From NCBI RefSeq assembly GCF_030065675.1, contig NZ_JASJDK010000020.1:1-64000 (forward strand): DNA of 64,000 nucleotides, read 5' to 3'. The position numbers and the translations under genes were made by a program. This document shows positions 1-9,409 of the stretch, in pieces. This DNA comes from Mastigocoleus sp. MO_188.B34 (GTDB lineage: Bacteria; Cyanobacteriota; Cyanobacteriia; Cyanobacteriales; Nostocaceae). The notes beneath the pieces are model-generated. The model did no database searches, was not told the origin of the DNA, and saw only the letters and a list, made by a program, of their open reading frames with translations. The stretch's first letter is position 1. Each line of letters begins with the position of its first letter.

Positions 1-729
1 AGTAGACTATATACACGTGAAGAAAAAAATAGTTATGTGAGGAAACTTGCTAAAAGCTTAAATAAACCACCTGAGTTATTAAACTTAAAGTTAATTGAAA
101 TTCCTACTGCATCTAATGAACTTATTAGTTCCTTAGCAGAAGAAAAAAAAGAAACGATAGAATCAGCAGTAGTTACAATTCCTAAATTACATGCCGATTT
201 TGCTCAAGAAATAGAATCTGCAGTGAGCGATCTGCGACTACCACCACCAGCAGAAATGGTTGATTATGAGGTTACCATTACTCGTGCAAGGGCATTAAAT
301 GTTCGAATGATTTATTTAAGCGAACGTGACATTAACCCAGATGCAAAGGTGATGCTAGCAGATGAGATCAAAACAAGATTAGAGTATCCATCTGCGGTAG
401 TCAGTACGAAGAGAATTCCTCGGTTCGTGGGAGATATATCATTTACTAAAAATAAATCTCAACTCACCCAAATCGATATACAAAAATTGGATAATGTCGC
501 TAAAATTCTACAACAACAACCGACTTTACGTTTAGAAGTAAAGACTCACAAACAAATTGACGAATCCGAAGAAATTTTACGCGATCGCTCCCAAGTGATT
601 ACCCAATATCTACGTTCGAGATGGCAAATCAAACCTGAGAGAATAATACTCACAAACGGAGAGATTTATCGATTTAATGCGGTACTCAAATTAACAACAA
701 AATCTTCAAATAAAACCTTTACTGTTTAA
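1..729 (+). CDS. C-terminal part of a protein ending in an OmpA-like domain (5' end outside window)
   Basis: The reading frame is open from base 1 (before the GTG at 37 it reads without a stop), so this is the 3' part of a longer gene. The last ~100 residues (about 420-720) look like an OmpA-like peptidoglycan-binding domain: a conserved FT.N.SQL start, a helix ending in an AKIL segment, a strand LRLEVKTH, then LRDRSQVITQYL and KPERIILTNGE. The preceding ~120 residues are charged and unassigned. In cyanobacteria such tails occur behind membrane domains (DUF389-like proteins are one possibility), but no membrane part is visible here. Function is therefore only inferred as cell-envelope related. 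Confidence 0.6.
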   Translation, partial: SRLYTREEKNSYVRKLAKSLNKPPELLNLKLIEIPTASNELISSLAEEKKETIESAVVTIPKLHADFAQEIESAVSDLRLPPPAEMVDYEVTITRARALNVRMIYLSERDINPDAKVMLADEIKTRLEYPSAVVSTKRIPRFVGDISFTKNKSQLTQIDIQKLDNVAKILQQQPTLRLEVKTHKQIDESEEILRDRSQVITQYLRSRWQIKPERIILTNGEIYRFNAVLKLTTKSSNKTFTV

Positions 730-758
730 AATCTGCATTAATATGATTTATCGAGTAA

Positions 759-866
759 TTAACTAAAAAATATTTCCAACAGCAAGGTGGAAGAATTTAT
801 GTAGAATCTCAAGTAGGACAAGGTTCTACATTTTCCTTTACTTGGCTAAAAACTAAACCGGAATAA
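759..866 (+). pseudogene. Remnant of a histidine kinase C-terminus
   Basis: A 35-codon open frame ends at the TAA 864-866 and encodes GGRIYVESQVGQGSTFSF followed by TWLKTKPE. This is the G2-box end of a histidine-kinase ATPase domain (G.I.VES..G.GSTF.F). A stop at 756-758 closes the frame upstream and there is no start codon, kinase core or H-box nearby, so only the last ~33 residues survive. It is best read as a decayed gene or the scar of a recombination event. It is not part of the gene ending at 729. Confidence 0.7.
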
Positions 867-1074
867 TGTAAATTCTAGTAGTAAGCGTATAGTTAGACTG
901 CTATCTTTTCTTAAAAGGGAACGGGGAACAGGGAAGAGGTAAAATATCCCATTATAAAAAAGTAGTATTATATATTCAATAACAATTGCTCCGCAGAATA
1001 TATTCAAAATCAGTTTGGCGGTGGAATTAGATTAAAAAATCAAATGTTATTATTTGTCTGAATAGATGCCTGAC

Positions 1075-2214
1075 CTAAATCGTCATTGGTGAATCAATAT
1101 AAATCATTGGTTCTGGCATAGAAAATTTAAGGTCATAAGTTGATAGCTTGAAAGCGATCGCTTGATCAGCCAGTTCAACTAAACGTTTGCGCAATTTGAG
1201 AGAATCTTCTCCCGAACTCGTAAGGAAAAAGTTAACTCTAACCCGAGTTTTTAACTGATCTTCGGTGTTAGAAAAATAAATTCTCGTATTACCTTTACTT
1301 ATACCCCAAAATGTATCTGTACTTTCGATAATTACTCTTTTTACTAAAGCTTGTTCGCTTTCTTTGAGTAACCTAGAAAAATCCAGATAAAACATCGCTA
1401 CAACTTTTTTACCCCTAGTAATATTTTCGATATGCTTACTAGCCATAATTGAGTTAGGAACGATGATGATTGTGTTTCTAGCAGCGGTGCGAATTTTAGT
1501 CGAGCGCAAACCAATTGATTCGACTCGTCCATAAACATCTTCACCATAGGGATTGAAGTTTACCTGAATATACTCTCCTGGTTGATAAGGACGATCCAAA
1601 AATAGCTCTAAAGTACCAATTAATCTTTCTAAAGCTTGTCGCGCTCCAAAAGCTACCGCAACACCCCCAATACCGATACTAGTTAAAATTGCAGTTAGGT
1701 TAAGTTGTAAACCTGAAGCAAAAATAATGACAGCAAGTAAGATAATTATGACATTAGTTAGAGTTTCAAATACTAAAGCTACTTCGTTAACTTCTCCACC
1801 TAAACGTTGAACAAGATCGATCGCATGAAGGCGAATTGCACGTTGAGTCAATCGTGAAGCAAACCAGGCGATACTAATAGCTAAAGCCAAATATATAAAA
1901 AAGCCCAATAATTGATAAATTAATTGATATTTCCACAGTATATTCAAACAAAGAGCAATAAAAACTAGAGTTCCAATATTAATAAGAGAGTTTTTGACTG
2001 GTTTAATAGATTCAGCATTAAAACCTTTGATATCTAAGCGAAAGAACCGCACCACAAACTTCATTATCCAGCAGAAGAACAAAGGCAAAAATCTCCCAAA
2101 TATGGGTGCTATAAAAACACCAAACAGAAATAGTCCAAATCTCCAAAATAATTCTAGGAAAAAGTTTTGCGTCTCCTCATTCAGTTGTAGAAATTCAAAA
2201 TTGAATCCTGGCAT
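1075..2214 (-). CDS. MscS family mechanosensitive channel
   Basis: A 379-residue membrane protein. The N-terminal ~170 residues hold about four hydrophobic helices. The pore-lining helix and MscS beta domain follow: the glycine/alanine-rich stretch SIGIGGVAVAFGARQALERL (about 178-198), then LDRPYQPGEYI, then VESIGLRSTKIRTAARNTII and the VPNS motif. The C-terminal alpha/beta domain ends the protein. Such channels release solutes on hypo-osmotic shock. It lies 23 bp downstream of a paralogous channel gene on the same strand, suggesting one transcript. Subtype cannot be decided; some relatives are small-conductance channels with signalling roles. Confidence 0.88.
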   Translation of the reverse strand: MPGFNFEFLQLNEETQNFFLELFWRFGLFLFGVFIAPIFGRFLPLFFCWIMKFVVRFFRLDIKGFNAESIKPVKNSLINIGTLVFIALCLNILWKYQLIYQLLGFFIYLALAISIAWFASRLTQRAIRLHAIDLVQRLGGEVNEVALVFETLTNVIIILLAVIIFASGLQLNLTAILTSIGIGGVAVAFGARQALERLIGTLELFLDRPYQPGEYIQVNFNPYGEDVYGRVESIGLRSTKIRTAARNTIIIVPNSIMASKHIENITRGKKVVAMFYLDFSRLLKESEQALVKRVIIESTDTFWGISKGNTRIYFSNTEDQLKTRVRVNFFLTSSGEDSLKLRKRLVELADQAIAFKLSTYDLKFSMPEPMIYIDSPMTI

Positions 2215-2237
2215 AATTTGCTTTGCTATTTTATGAT

Positions 2238-3395
2238 TTAGATATTCATGGGTTGGGTAATATCGAGGGTTTGTTCTTCAAAATAGCAATTTACTCCATA
2301 GTTCTGTAGTCGTTCGATAATATTTTCTCTAGCAATCTCGAGTAAATTCTTCCGTAACTCCATCGAGTTTTCAGCTGCTCCGAGAATATAAAAAATAAGT
2401 TTAGCCTGGACATAACCCTGACCTGAAGCATCGGTTAAATCTTCAAAAGCAATTTGTGTTAAGGTGCGATCGATTCCTAAGATATCTTGAGTGCTTTCTA
2501 GTATTGATTGGTGAGTTAGGGCTTTTTCCTCATCAGACATCGTCTTAAAAAAGTTTAACTTCACCACAGAAATTACTCTTCTTGCCCTGGTCATATTTTC
2601 GATTTTAATTTGAGCAAGTTCGCTGTTGGGAATCACAGCTAAAGTGTTTTTACCTGATAATCGAACTTTGGTAGAACGCCAACCAATTGATTCCACTCTC
2701 CCGATAGTGCTATCGGGTAAATGTATATAGTCGTCAACCACAAAAGGACGATCAATAATCAGGACAAGACTCCAAAGTATTTGTTCGATAATTTTTTGGG
2801 ATGCAAAGGCGATCGCTACACCTCCAAGTCCTAAACTGGCGATGAGACCGAGCAGGTTAATTCGATGTATTTGTGCAAACACAAAGATAACACTTAAGAT
2901 TATTGATGAATTACAGAGAAATCTGCCAAGAACAATTAACTCACTGTTTATTTTATCTTGGTTTTCTAACGTGACTCCCAACAAATAATTATCAAATAGT
3001 TCTTTAATTAGAGTAAACCCAAGAAAAATAACATTTAAGGCGATAAGTAAGCTAATGGGGAATTCAAAAAAATGTAACCATTCAGGAGCAGGGAGAATCA
3101 GAATAACTATGTCAGCGAGACTAATAATAGTAATACAGCTTAGCCATGTCTGATGAGGCAGAATTACGTTCTGATAAATGTTTTGGGTTTCAATCGAGAA
3201 TAAACTAACATTTAGCGAACCAATTGCTTTGGGTAGTTGTGAATAAGATAAACTTACTACAAGGACAAAAGTCAATAAAGTAATTATACCCGTTATTAAA
3301 GTCATGCTTACCTGAAGTATATCTGGTAAATTAGTAACAAACCCGGGGGGTATACAGCGAGTGAAAATTTCAAATACTTCTAAGTAATAATTCAT
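2238..3395 (-). CDS. MscS family mechanosensitive channel (paralogue)
   Basis: A 385-residue membrane protein with about five hydrophobic helices in the first 200 residues and a typical MscS core: ASLGLGGVAIAFASQKIIEQ (pore helix), then IDRPFVVDDYI, VESIGWRSTKVRLSGKNT and VIPNSELA. It is the promoter-proximal member of a tandem pair with the gene ending at 1075. The two share the core but differ strongly in their membrane segments, so the pair is old rather than a recent duplication. A hetero-oligomer or partially redundant osmotic valves are possible. A third MscS gene lies at 13825-14814. Confidence 0.88.
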   Translation of the reverse strand: MNYYLEVFEIFTRCIPPGFVTNLPDILQVSMTLITGIITLLTFVLVVSLSYSQLPKAIGSLNVSLFSIETQNIYQNVILPHQTWLSCITIISLADIVILILPAPEWLHFFEFPISLLIALNVIFLGFTLIKELFDNYLLGVTLENQDKINSELIVLGRFLCNSSIILSVIFVFAQIHRINLLGLIASLGLGGVAIAFASQKIIEQILWSLVLIIDRPFVVDDYIHLPDSTIGRVESIGWRSTKVRLSGKNTLAVIPNSELAQIKIENMTRARRVISVVKLNFFKTMSDEEKALTHQSILESTQDILGIDRTLTQIAFEDLTDASGQGYVQAKLIFYILGAAENSMELRKNLLEIARENIIERLQNYGVNCYFEEQTLDITQPMNI

Positions 3396-3438
3396 ACTAA
3401 GCTAGCTCTAATGAAAGAAATTAACCATTGAAGAGTAA

Positions 3439-3563
3439 GAGGATGTTTTAAAAGTATACTTTGTTACAAGTATTCACGGTTGAGATCCCCCAACCCCCTT
3501 AAAAAGGGATTTAGGGGGATCCAAGATATATTAAGTAAATAATATGACTTTTGAAACATCCTC
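3439..3563. mobile_element. MITE-like element with 17-bp terminal inverted repeats and TAA duplication
   Basis: The ends read GAGGATGTTTTAAAAGT and ACTTTTGAAACATCCTC, inverted copies with 16 of 17 matches. They are flanked by a TAA direct repeat (3436-3438 and 3564-3566). The 125-bp element has no coding capacity; its middle carries a CCCCCAA...TTAGGGGG hairpin. A second, 155-bp copy at 20173-20327 shares the right half almost base for base. A 3-bp TNA target duplication is typical of some IS5-group elements, so the parent transposase is probably of that type, but it is not in this window. Confidence 0.8.
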
Positions 3564-3566
3564 TAA

Positions 3567-4042
3567 GAGGGGAAGAGGGAGCAGATTTTAATTATCCTCT
3601 TTTTCTCTATTCGATATTGGTGTTCTCTACTGCTTGGAATTTCTTCCCTTAGCTTAATTCTGTCAAGTTCAATCTTGTAATTAGAATCATATGCAGCAAA
3701 ATGTTCGTTCTAAAGAGTAAAATACAGTGCCTAGTACATAATGAAGGGTGCACCAAAAGCTAAAACAACTGTCACTAGTGGCGACAGTTAAACATCTTTT
3801 ATATCTGGCAAATACTGAAAATCCTCAGTCTAAAGACGTGAGGAGTAAAAAGTAATCTCTCAGGCTCATACTTTGCTGTTACTCCCTTATATAGTAAGGC
3901 TTGAAGCCTCACTACGAATAAAATTCTAGGAAGAAATTAAATATACAAAGATATTCAATCTAAATACCGATTCACTCTATTTTTGCAAGATATCGGAACG
4001 TACAATTCATGACAGCCCAAGTATAAAATCTGAGATTAGTAT
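3567..4042. other. Gene-free spacer with two hairpins
   Basis: No open frame with coding character is visible. Two imperfect hairpins occur: AACTGTC/GACAGTT around 3767-3789, and TAGT.AGGCTT.AAGCCT.ACTA at 3892-3914, the latter resembling short dispersed palindromes of Nostocales genomes. Either could help end transcription of the leftward gene whose stop is at 4043, but neither has a strong T-run. Confidence 0.4.
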
Positions 4043-5041
4043 TTAACCCTGTTTTTTAACTACTGGGTTACCATCAACATCAACTTCCAATTCTTCACGA
4101 CGAAGTTTTTCTTTTGCTTCTACTGTATCATGCTCAACTTCTTTACGAACTTTAACTTCTTCACGAACAAAAGCTTGTTTTTGTATATCCGCTGACTCTT
4201 CATAAACTTCCATGCGAGCAACTTTTCCACCGGAAAAGTCAGTAGCGCCAGGAGATACTTGACCTAGATTTGTGGGGTTACTTCGCTCAACCACAATTCT
4301 CTCTTTTTCAACGGGAACAGAAACACTCGCAGTTTCTGTTTCTACGCGTTTACCTACTGATAACTCACCAGCCTTAGCCCGCTCTTTATCTGCGACCAGA
4401 CGTTCTTCATACAGCTTTATATTTTCAGTTTCTTGAACTCCAGTATATTCAGAACTAGCAACTGGTGTAACCGCTTCTGGCGATGAAGAACCTTGTGATG
4501 GTGTATTGTAAATTCCAAATTCTTCAACACCACATTCCTGCATATATGTTTCAGCTCTGATAACTTCTTTCGCAGTTCCAGTCACCATCACTAAAAAGCT
4601 ACCACTAGCGACCCGATCGCCATAGATTTTTGCTTTTTCCTCAGGGATACCTAAACCGATCAAAGTACCAACCAAACCACCTGCTGCTGCACCAATAGCA
4701 CCACCTGCTAGAGTCGTCGCGATTGCAGTTGCTTCAGCTCCGGCTAAAAGAATAGGACCAACACCAGGAATAGCTAACGTTCCTAAACCTACTAATAAAC
4801 CAGCGATCCCGCCTAAAGCTCCGCCAGTCAGAGCTCCAGCAGCAGCACCATCATCAGCTTTATTACCAATCTCTTGAGTAGTTTCGGTTCCAACTATTTC
4901 ATCAGCGTCCCGCGCTACCACGGAAACTCTATTCATGTCAAAGCCAGCATCTTTTAATTTGCGAACTGCTTTCTCTGCTTCTTCACGACTGTAAAATAAA
5001 CCAACAGCGCGTTTATATTCGCTATTATATGCGGTAGTCAT
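4043..5041 (-). CDS. YflT-like stress protein with glycine zipper and DUF2382 domain
   Basis: A 332-residue protein. Residues ~10-45 (VGLFYSREEAEKAVRKLKDA) match the general stress protein 17M/YflT-type domain. Residues ~65-140 form a Gly/Ala-rich glycine-zipper segment that could insert in membranes. The C-terminal ~115 residues (LYEERLVADKERAKAGEL, then VPVEKERIVVER and VREEVKVRKEV) are a DUF2382 domain, found in cyanobacterial and actinobacterial stress proteins. No enzymatic motif is seen. It opens the stress-gene block and shares its N-terminal architecture with the gene at 10868. A role in stress tolerance at the membrane is inferred from family context. Confidence 0.85.
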   Translation of the reverse strand: MTTAYNSEYKRAVGLFYSREEAEKAVRKLKDAGFDMNRVSVVARDADEIVGTETTQEIGNKADDGAAAGALTGGALGGIAGLLVGLGTLAIPGVGPILLAGAEATAIATTLAGGAIGAAAGGLVGTLIGLGIPEEKAKIYGDRVASGSFLVMVTGTAKEVIRAETYMQECGVEEFGIYNTPSQGSSSPEAVTPVASSEYTGVQETENIKLYEERLVADKERAKAGELSVGKRVETETASVSVPVEKERIVVERSNPTNLGQVSPGATDFSGGKVARMEVYEESADIQKQAFVREEVKVRKEVEHDTVEAKEKLRREELEVDVDGNPVVKKQG

Positions 5042-5611
5042 CTATTAAACTCCAAAATAAAGACAATAAGAATTTTCTACTCCAACAAAAAAGTGTTTTT
5101 CAGGCTTCTTATTGGGAAATTTTTTTTACCTATATTTGCATCATCTCAAGTTGCCAGAAAAAAAGAGTCTATCTTTTGAGTAATTTATGAGTTGTTCAAA
5201 AGACATAAATTTTTTCCCTCAACTCAGACTTTAGGCTCTTAAGATTAGTTAATTAAAATAACAAACAGAACTTTTATATATCTCCAATTCCTCTTAAGAC
5301 CTATTTCAAGCTACAAATCTTATGTCATTATGTAACAATCAATAACCTGAAAAAGCACTATATGACCTGTATATAGCTATCTTCTAGAATTCCAATTTCA
5401 AAGAGACAAATTATTTATAACTGAAGATTGATACAGTTCCTAACTGAAGAGTGATGTAGTTTGAGCAAAAGTTAGTCAATATAGGAAGTATTACAAGACA
5501 TTCAAAAATTGCTTATTTAAGCCATCTCTATTTAATGGTTTGATATATTCTTCATACTTTTTTCCCGATAAGAAGTTTCTTTGTCTTTACAAGTTATAGC
5601 AGTCGAATCTT
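5042..5611. other. AT-rich divergent promoter spacer
   Basis: 570 bp between two divergently transcribed stress genes. Strongly AT-rich, with no coding frame and no convincing hairpin. It must hold promoters for both sides, but I cannot fix their positions. GATATATTCTTCATACTTTTT (5541-5561) is a plausible region for the rightward promoter. Confidence 0.35.
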
Positions 5612-6211
5612 ATGCAATCGAAACATTTGACCTTAGGAAAATTTCTACCTTTGTCACTATTTATGCTTCTCATTCCTCTTGCATCGTGTCAAATTAAGCA
5701 AGAAGAGGCAGGTCGCTTACCTGATGTTGATATAACACCCGGGAAACTGCCAGAATATGACGTTGAAGGACCAGATGTGAAAGTTGGAGTGACAAAACGT
5801 ACTGTTACAGTACCGAAAGTCATTGTAATACAAGAACAAGAAACTGTTGAAGTTCCTTACATTGATGTTGATTTACCCGGAGCAAGCCGAAGAGAGCGAA
5901 CTATAACAACTGAAGTTGAAGTCCCCTCTGCTGGTTACGATCTAGAAGTTCAAAGTGTATATGCACTAAACAACGAGCTTTGGGTAGTTTCTCGACTTGA
6001 AGAAGAGAATCCAAATGCTCCAAAAGCAACTGTGCGCGTTTCTGATAATATTGTAATCAATGCTCCAGACATACCAGTGCGTCACTATATTATTGGCAAA
6101 CGTCCTCAAGGTAATTTCAACGAACAGTATACATTTATTGATAGTCGTCAGCAGATTGCTTCTCAATTAGATTCTGGACGACAGTTATATCAACAACAAG
6201 CTACTAGCTAA
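5612..6211 (+). CDS. Putative lipoprotein of unknown function
   Basis: 199 residues. The start ATG is followed by a hydrophobic segment and a lipobox LASC at residues ~24-27, so the mature protein should begin with an acylated cysteine. The remainder is rich in acidic residues and valines, with repeated short motifs (VPKVIVIQEQETVEVPYIDVDLPG), followed by a more globular ~70-residue tail with YALNNELWVVSRLEE. I recognise no named domain. It is flanked by stress genes on both sides and is itself followed by a small palindromic element. Probably cell-surface or periplasmic. Confidence 0.7.
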   Translation: MQSKHLTLGKFLPLSLFMLLIPLASCQIKQEEAGRLPDVDITPGKLPEYDVEGPDVKVGVTKRTVTVPKVIVIQEQETVEVPYIDVDLPGASRRERTITTEVEVPSAGYDLEVQSVYALNNELWVVSRLEEENPNAPKATVRVSDNIVINAPDIPVRHYIIGKRPQGNFNEQYTFIDSRQQIASQLDSGRQLYQQQATS

Positions 6212-6232
6212 GAAAAGTTACGCTCTAATATA

Positions 6233-6364
6233 CTAGTGCTTTGTCCCCTTAATTTTGACAGGTTTGTAATTGTGCTTTGGCGGATAAAACATATATTAAA
6301 TAGAGCTAAAGCCCAACTACAGACCAAAAAATTACCTGTCAAAATCTCTACGTTCAAGTACTAG
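6233..6364. mobile_element. MITE-like palindromic element
   Basis: A 132-bp non-coding segment whose halves are imperfect inverted copies. It starts CTAGTGCTTTG and ends with the complement of CTAGTACTTG. Inside is a perfect 12-bp inverted pair ATTTTGACAGGT (6252-6263) / ACCTGTCAAAAT (6334-6345), and further in, GTGCTTTGGC opposes GGGCTTTAGC. The layout fits a folded MITE inserted between two stress genes. No clear target duplication is left. Confidence 0.6.
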
Positions 6365-6573
6365 AGTGAATTATTTATCTAGGATAGGAAAAGTGGATTA
6401 TATTTATTATTTTACTGATTAAACTACATGCATGAATCTTTAGACATAAGACTGTAGAATTAATTTTTTTACCGAATAAAGCATAATTTTTAACTAAAGA
6501 TTGATTTAATTATTAATATTGATTTGGTATAAATATTTTTAGTAGATAATATTTAATTAATTGGAGACTTGTT

Positions 6574-7038
6574 GTGATAAATAATAGTAAAAATGAGAAT
6601 CATATTTCAATATTTAAAAAGTATGTGCTATCCATCTTTTCTTGTTTATTCATGCTAACCTTTGTTTGGTCTGGCGTATTTACAAACATTAACTCTATTG
6701 CTGCAAATGCTCAAGGGTTATATGTACAGACTAGTCCAAATTTTATTGCCTTTGATTATAATGAAAATAATCTTAAACAAAAGGCAAAAGGTAATTTTGA
6801 TAAAGTTTTAGGTGCTGGAAGCAGCGATAAACTGGAAGGTAATGTAGAGCAAGCTGTAGGTAACACTCAACAGAATTTAGGAAAAGTAACCGGGCAATCA
6901 AAAGGTTTAGCAAAGCAAGTTGAAGGAAGAGCCAAACAAGACATTGGTAGAACAAAAGACGCTGCACAAGATTTGGCTTCTGATATCGAAAATAAAACAG
7001 ATAATGCTGTAGACAGTATCCGAGATTTTTTTCAATAA
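6574..7038 (+). CDS. Exported CsbD-like stress protein
   Basis: 154 residues from a GTG start preceded by GGAGA at about -11. Residues ~15-45 form a signal peptide or anchor (FKKYVLSIFSCLFMLTFVW, then AANAQG as a possible cleavage site). Residues ~65-110 carry the CsbD signature (LKQKAKGNFDKVLGAG, then KLEGNVEQAVGNTQ and KVTGQ), followed by an amphipathic tail with Lys/Asp/Ala repeats. CsbD proteins are abundant, intrinsically flexible general-stress proteins of unknown activity. An exported version is less common than the cytoplasmic form at 16266. A GGTATAAATA promoter-like box lies at 6526-6535. Confidence 0.8.
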   Translation: MINNSKNENHISIFKKYVLSIFSCLFMLTFVWSGVFTNINSIAANAQGLYVQTSPNFIAFDYNENNLKQKAKGNFDKVLGAGSSDKLEGNVEQAVGNTQQNLGKVTGQSKGLAKQVEGRAKQDIGRTKDAAQDLASDIENKTDNAVDSIRDFFQ

Positions 7039-7187
7039 CTAAACTAAATTATTGAGCAATTTATCCTCTGATATCATGATTTGCGTATTGCCGGAATACA
7101 GCTGGTAATATGCTTTTTAGCGTTTTGCTCAGATTCAAATTATTTATACCTGATTACTTACTTAATTTACCCTAATAATCATTATTC

Positions 7188-7958
7188 ATGTTGGTAAAAA
7201 TGCCGATTACTTTTGCTTTATCAGGATTCTTAGCTGTTATTTTGGCATTAATACATTTATTTTGTGGTAAGTTACGTTTTGTTGATATACCTCGTAGCCG
7301 CTGGCTTAGTGGTGCTGGAGGTGTTTCTGTAGCCTATGTTTTTATACATTTATTACCAGAGCTAAGCGAATATCAATTCTTATTAAGAAAATCGCAAACG
7401 GGGATAATTTTTTATATAGAAAACCATGTTTACCTGATAGCTTTAATTGGTTTGGGAATATTCTATTGGTTAGAACGCTTAGCAATTGTATCCTGTCAGC
7501 GGCAACAAAAAGTAGGAAAAGGCAAGGTTACAACTGTAGAAATTTTTTGGTTGAATATAGTTTCTTTTGCGATTTATAATAGTTTAATTGGCTATTTACT
7601 ACTACATAGAGAACAAACAGATATTGCCAATTTAATTTCATTTACATCAGCCATGGCGCTACATTTCATTGTTAATGACCACGGCTTAAGGCAAAATCAT
7701 AAAAGTATTTACGACCGTTTCGGTAAGTGGATATTAGCTTTCTCAATTATTCTTGGCTGGGTTATTGGTAGCGCGACCAAAATCACTGAAGCTGCGATCG
7801 CTGTATTATTCTCTTTCTTAGCAGGTGGAATTATTCTTAACGTTTTGAAAGAAGAATTACCAGAGGAAAGAGAAAGTCGTTTTTGGGCTTTTGCTTTAGG
7901 TGCTTGTATTTACGCTATTTTATCTAATACTCAAACAATAATAGAATTTTACCGGTAA
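7188..7958 (+). CDS. Multi-pass membrane protein, distantly ZIP-like
   Basis: 256 residues with seven or eight hydrophobic helices over the whole length. GAGGVSVAYVFIHLLPELSE (about 42-61) resembles the first metal-site helix of ZIP zinc transporters (a small-residue helix followed by HLLPE), and SAMALHFIVNDHGLR near residue 165 sits where ZIP proteins have their second His motif, but the canonical HN.PEG is absent. It is either a divergent ZIP-related transporter or an unassigned membrane family. An alternative ATG lies 12 bp downstream (7200). Convergent with the DUF421 gene. Confidence 0.6.
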   Translation: MLVKMPITFALSGFLAVILALIHLFCGKLRFVDIPRSRWLSGAGGVSVAYVFIHLLPELSEYQFLLRKSQTGIIFYIENHVYLIALIGLGIFYWLERLAIVSCQRQQKVGKGKVTTVEIFWLNIVSFAIYNSLIGYLLLHREQTDIANLISFTSAMALHFIVNDHGLRQNHKSIYDRFGKWILAFSIILGWVIGSATKITEAAIAVLFSFLAGGIILNVLKEELPEERESRFWAFALGACIYAILSNTQTIIEFYR

Positions 7959-8032
7959 ATTAATTAACTTTAAGTTAATCTATCCTGCTATTATAGTGAA
8001 GCGATTATTGTTGAACCTCAGATATATGAGAA

Positions 8033-8569
8033 TCAACTATTATCTGTGGGCGATGATTTTTCTTGGAGTATAATGCTAATATCTCCATTAGTTTCTAAAC
8101 GCGCTATTTTTACTAAATAGTAATCGTCAATTTTTGCTTGTAGGCGCAATGAAGAACGTAAATCTTCATAGGTTATGTTACCTGCTCTCATACCTTGACG
8201 ATTAATTTTACCGTCACGAATTAATATAATAGATTTTCCCTTGATTAACCTTTCAAACCTTTTTGCATGAAAAGCAATAGTTGCAAATATCCAGTGTATT
8301 CCCATTAAAACTACCCCTGCTCCTAAAGTCGGGAAAAAGGGAGCAGAACCATTAATTGCGCGACTTAATGTTGCACCAAAAATAATACTTAAAGTAACAT
8401 CAAATATTGCATGTTTCCCTAAAAAACGTTTGTCTCCTCCTAATCTTACTATTCCTAATGTAACAATATAAACAACACCTGCCCTTATCCCCATTTGCCA
8501 CAGGCTTAGTTTTTCAGCATGTAATCCTAGTAACTGATTTATTAAATTTCCAATTATGTTAATTATCAT
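8033..8569 (-). CDS. DUF421 (YetF-like) membrane protein
   Basis: 178 residues: a short amphipathic start, three hydrophobic helices (about 25-105), then a small cytoplasmic domain. The motif RLGGDKRFLGKHAIFDVTL and the segment GKSIILIRDGKINRQGM, then ITYEDLRSSLR are diagnostic of the DUF421/YetF family. The family is linked in Bacillus to spore and stress physiology, but its molecular function is unknown. It is monocistronic here and converges with the gene ending at 7958. Confidence 0.85.
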   Translation of the reverse strand: MIINIIGNLINQLLGLHAEKLSLWQMGIRAGVVYIVTLGIVRLGGDKRFLGKHAIFDVTLSIIFGATLSRAINGSAPFFPTLGAGVVLMGIHWIFATIAFHAKRFERLIKGKSIILIRDGKINRQGMRAGNITYEDLRSSLRLQAKIDDYYLVKIARLETNGDISIILQEKSSPTDNS

Positions 8570-9045
8570 AGATTTTTAGTTTCATACCACATCATCAATT
8601 ACCATTTCACCCTTTAAGCTGTTATTTTGTAGTCGGTGTGCATGGAGGATTTCTGGGATAAATAAAATATAATTAACTTTATTTCCTCTATATTCTCTTT
8701 CATCTCGTCACTATAAATAAGTCAACTAATTATTCAGTTTATTTACTGCAAAAATAACGAAAAAATTAATGTTAAATGAAGATATTTTTCTGCTAGATTA
8801 GATATTTATATTTTTTATATTAAATTTTATTTTCTCTTAGATTTAACGCAATCATGACTCTATCTAAAGAAATAATTATGATTAAATTTACACTTTCTTT
8901 AGATAAAATATATTTTTGTCTGTAGATTGATGATAATTAACTTGAATTTTAGGTATAAATAATATAGTGAAATTAATTAAGCTAATATATTACCTTCATG
9001 TTATTAGCTTATTTCAGATTTTAATTGATTTACTAGGTGTTTTAT
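8570..9045. other. Very AT-rich divergent spacer
   Basis: No coding frame. It contains long runs of A/T and a promoter-like AGGTATAAATAATATAGT box at 8951-8968, upstream of the gene at 9046. Similar TATAAATA boxes precede two other stress genes (see findings). Confidence 0.4.
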
Positions 9046-9333
9046 ATGGAAACTAAACAAGAATATCAACAAAAAATGGAAGCACAACTTCAAAACTTGC
9101 AGACAAAAATTGATGAATTGAAAGTCAAAGCTTCTTTAGCTAAGGCTGATGCAAAAGATGCCTATGACGAACAAATTTCAATCCTAAACACTAAGCAACA
9201 CGAAGCTAAATTAAAGTTTCAAGAGATTCAGAAATCTAGCGAAGATGCTTGGGAAGATATGAAGTCTGGTATGGAAAATGCTTGGAATGACTTGCAAACA
9301 TCTTTTAATAAGGCTACTGCTAATTTCAAGTAA
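9046..9333 (+). CDS. sll1863-type coiled-coil stress protein
   Basis: 95 residues starting METKQEYQQKMEAQLQNLQ. A GTG nine bases upstream is in frame, but AGGTG at the right distance favours the ATG at 9046. The whole chain is predicted helical and strongly charged, with heptad patterns (QLQNLQTKIDELKVKASLAK) and a Trp-containing repeat (EDAWEDMKSGMENAWNDL). This matches small cyanobacterial stress-response proteins named after Synechocystis sll1863. Soluble, probably oligomeric; activity unknown. Confidence 0.75.
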   Translation: METKQEYQQKMEAQLQNLQTKIDELKVKASLAKADAKDAYDEQISILNTKQHEAKLKFQEIQKSSEDAWEDMKSGMENAWNDLQTSFNKATANFK

Positions 9334-9409
9334 TTTATAAAAAGATAGAAGTTTTATTATTTTTGCTGTTTATTCACAGCTTGATTACTTAATTACACGG
9401 AGGAGAAGA

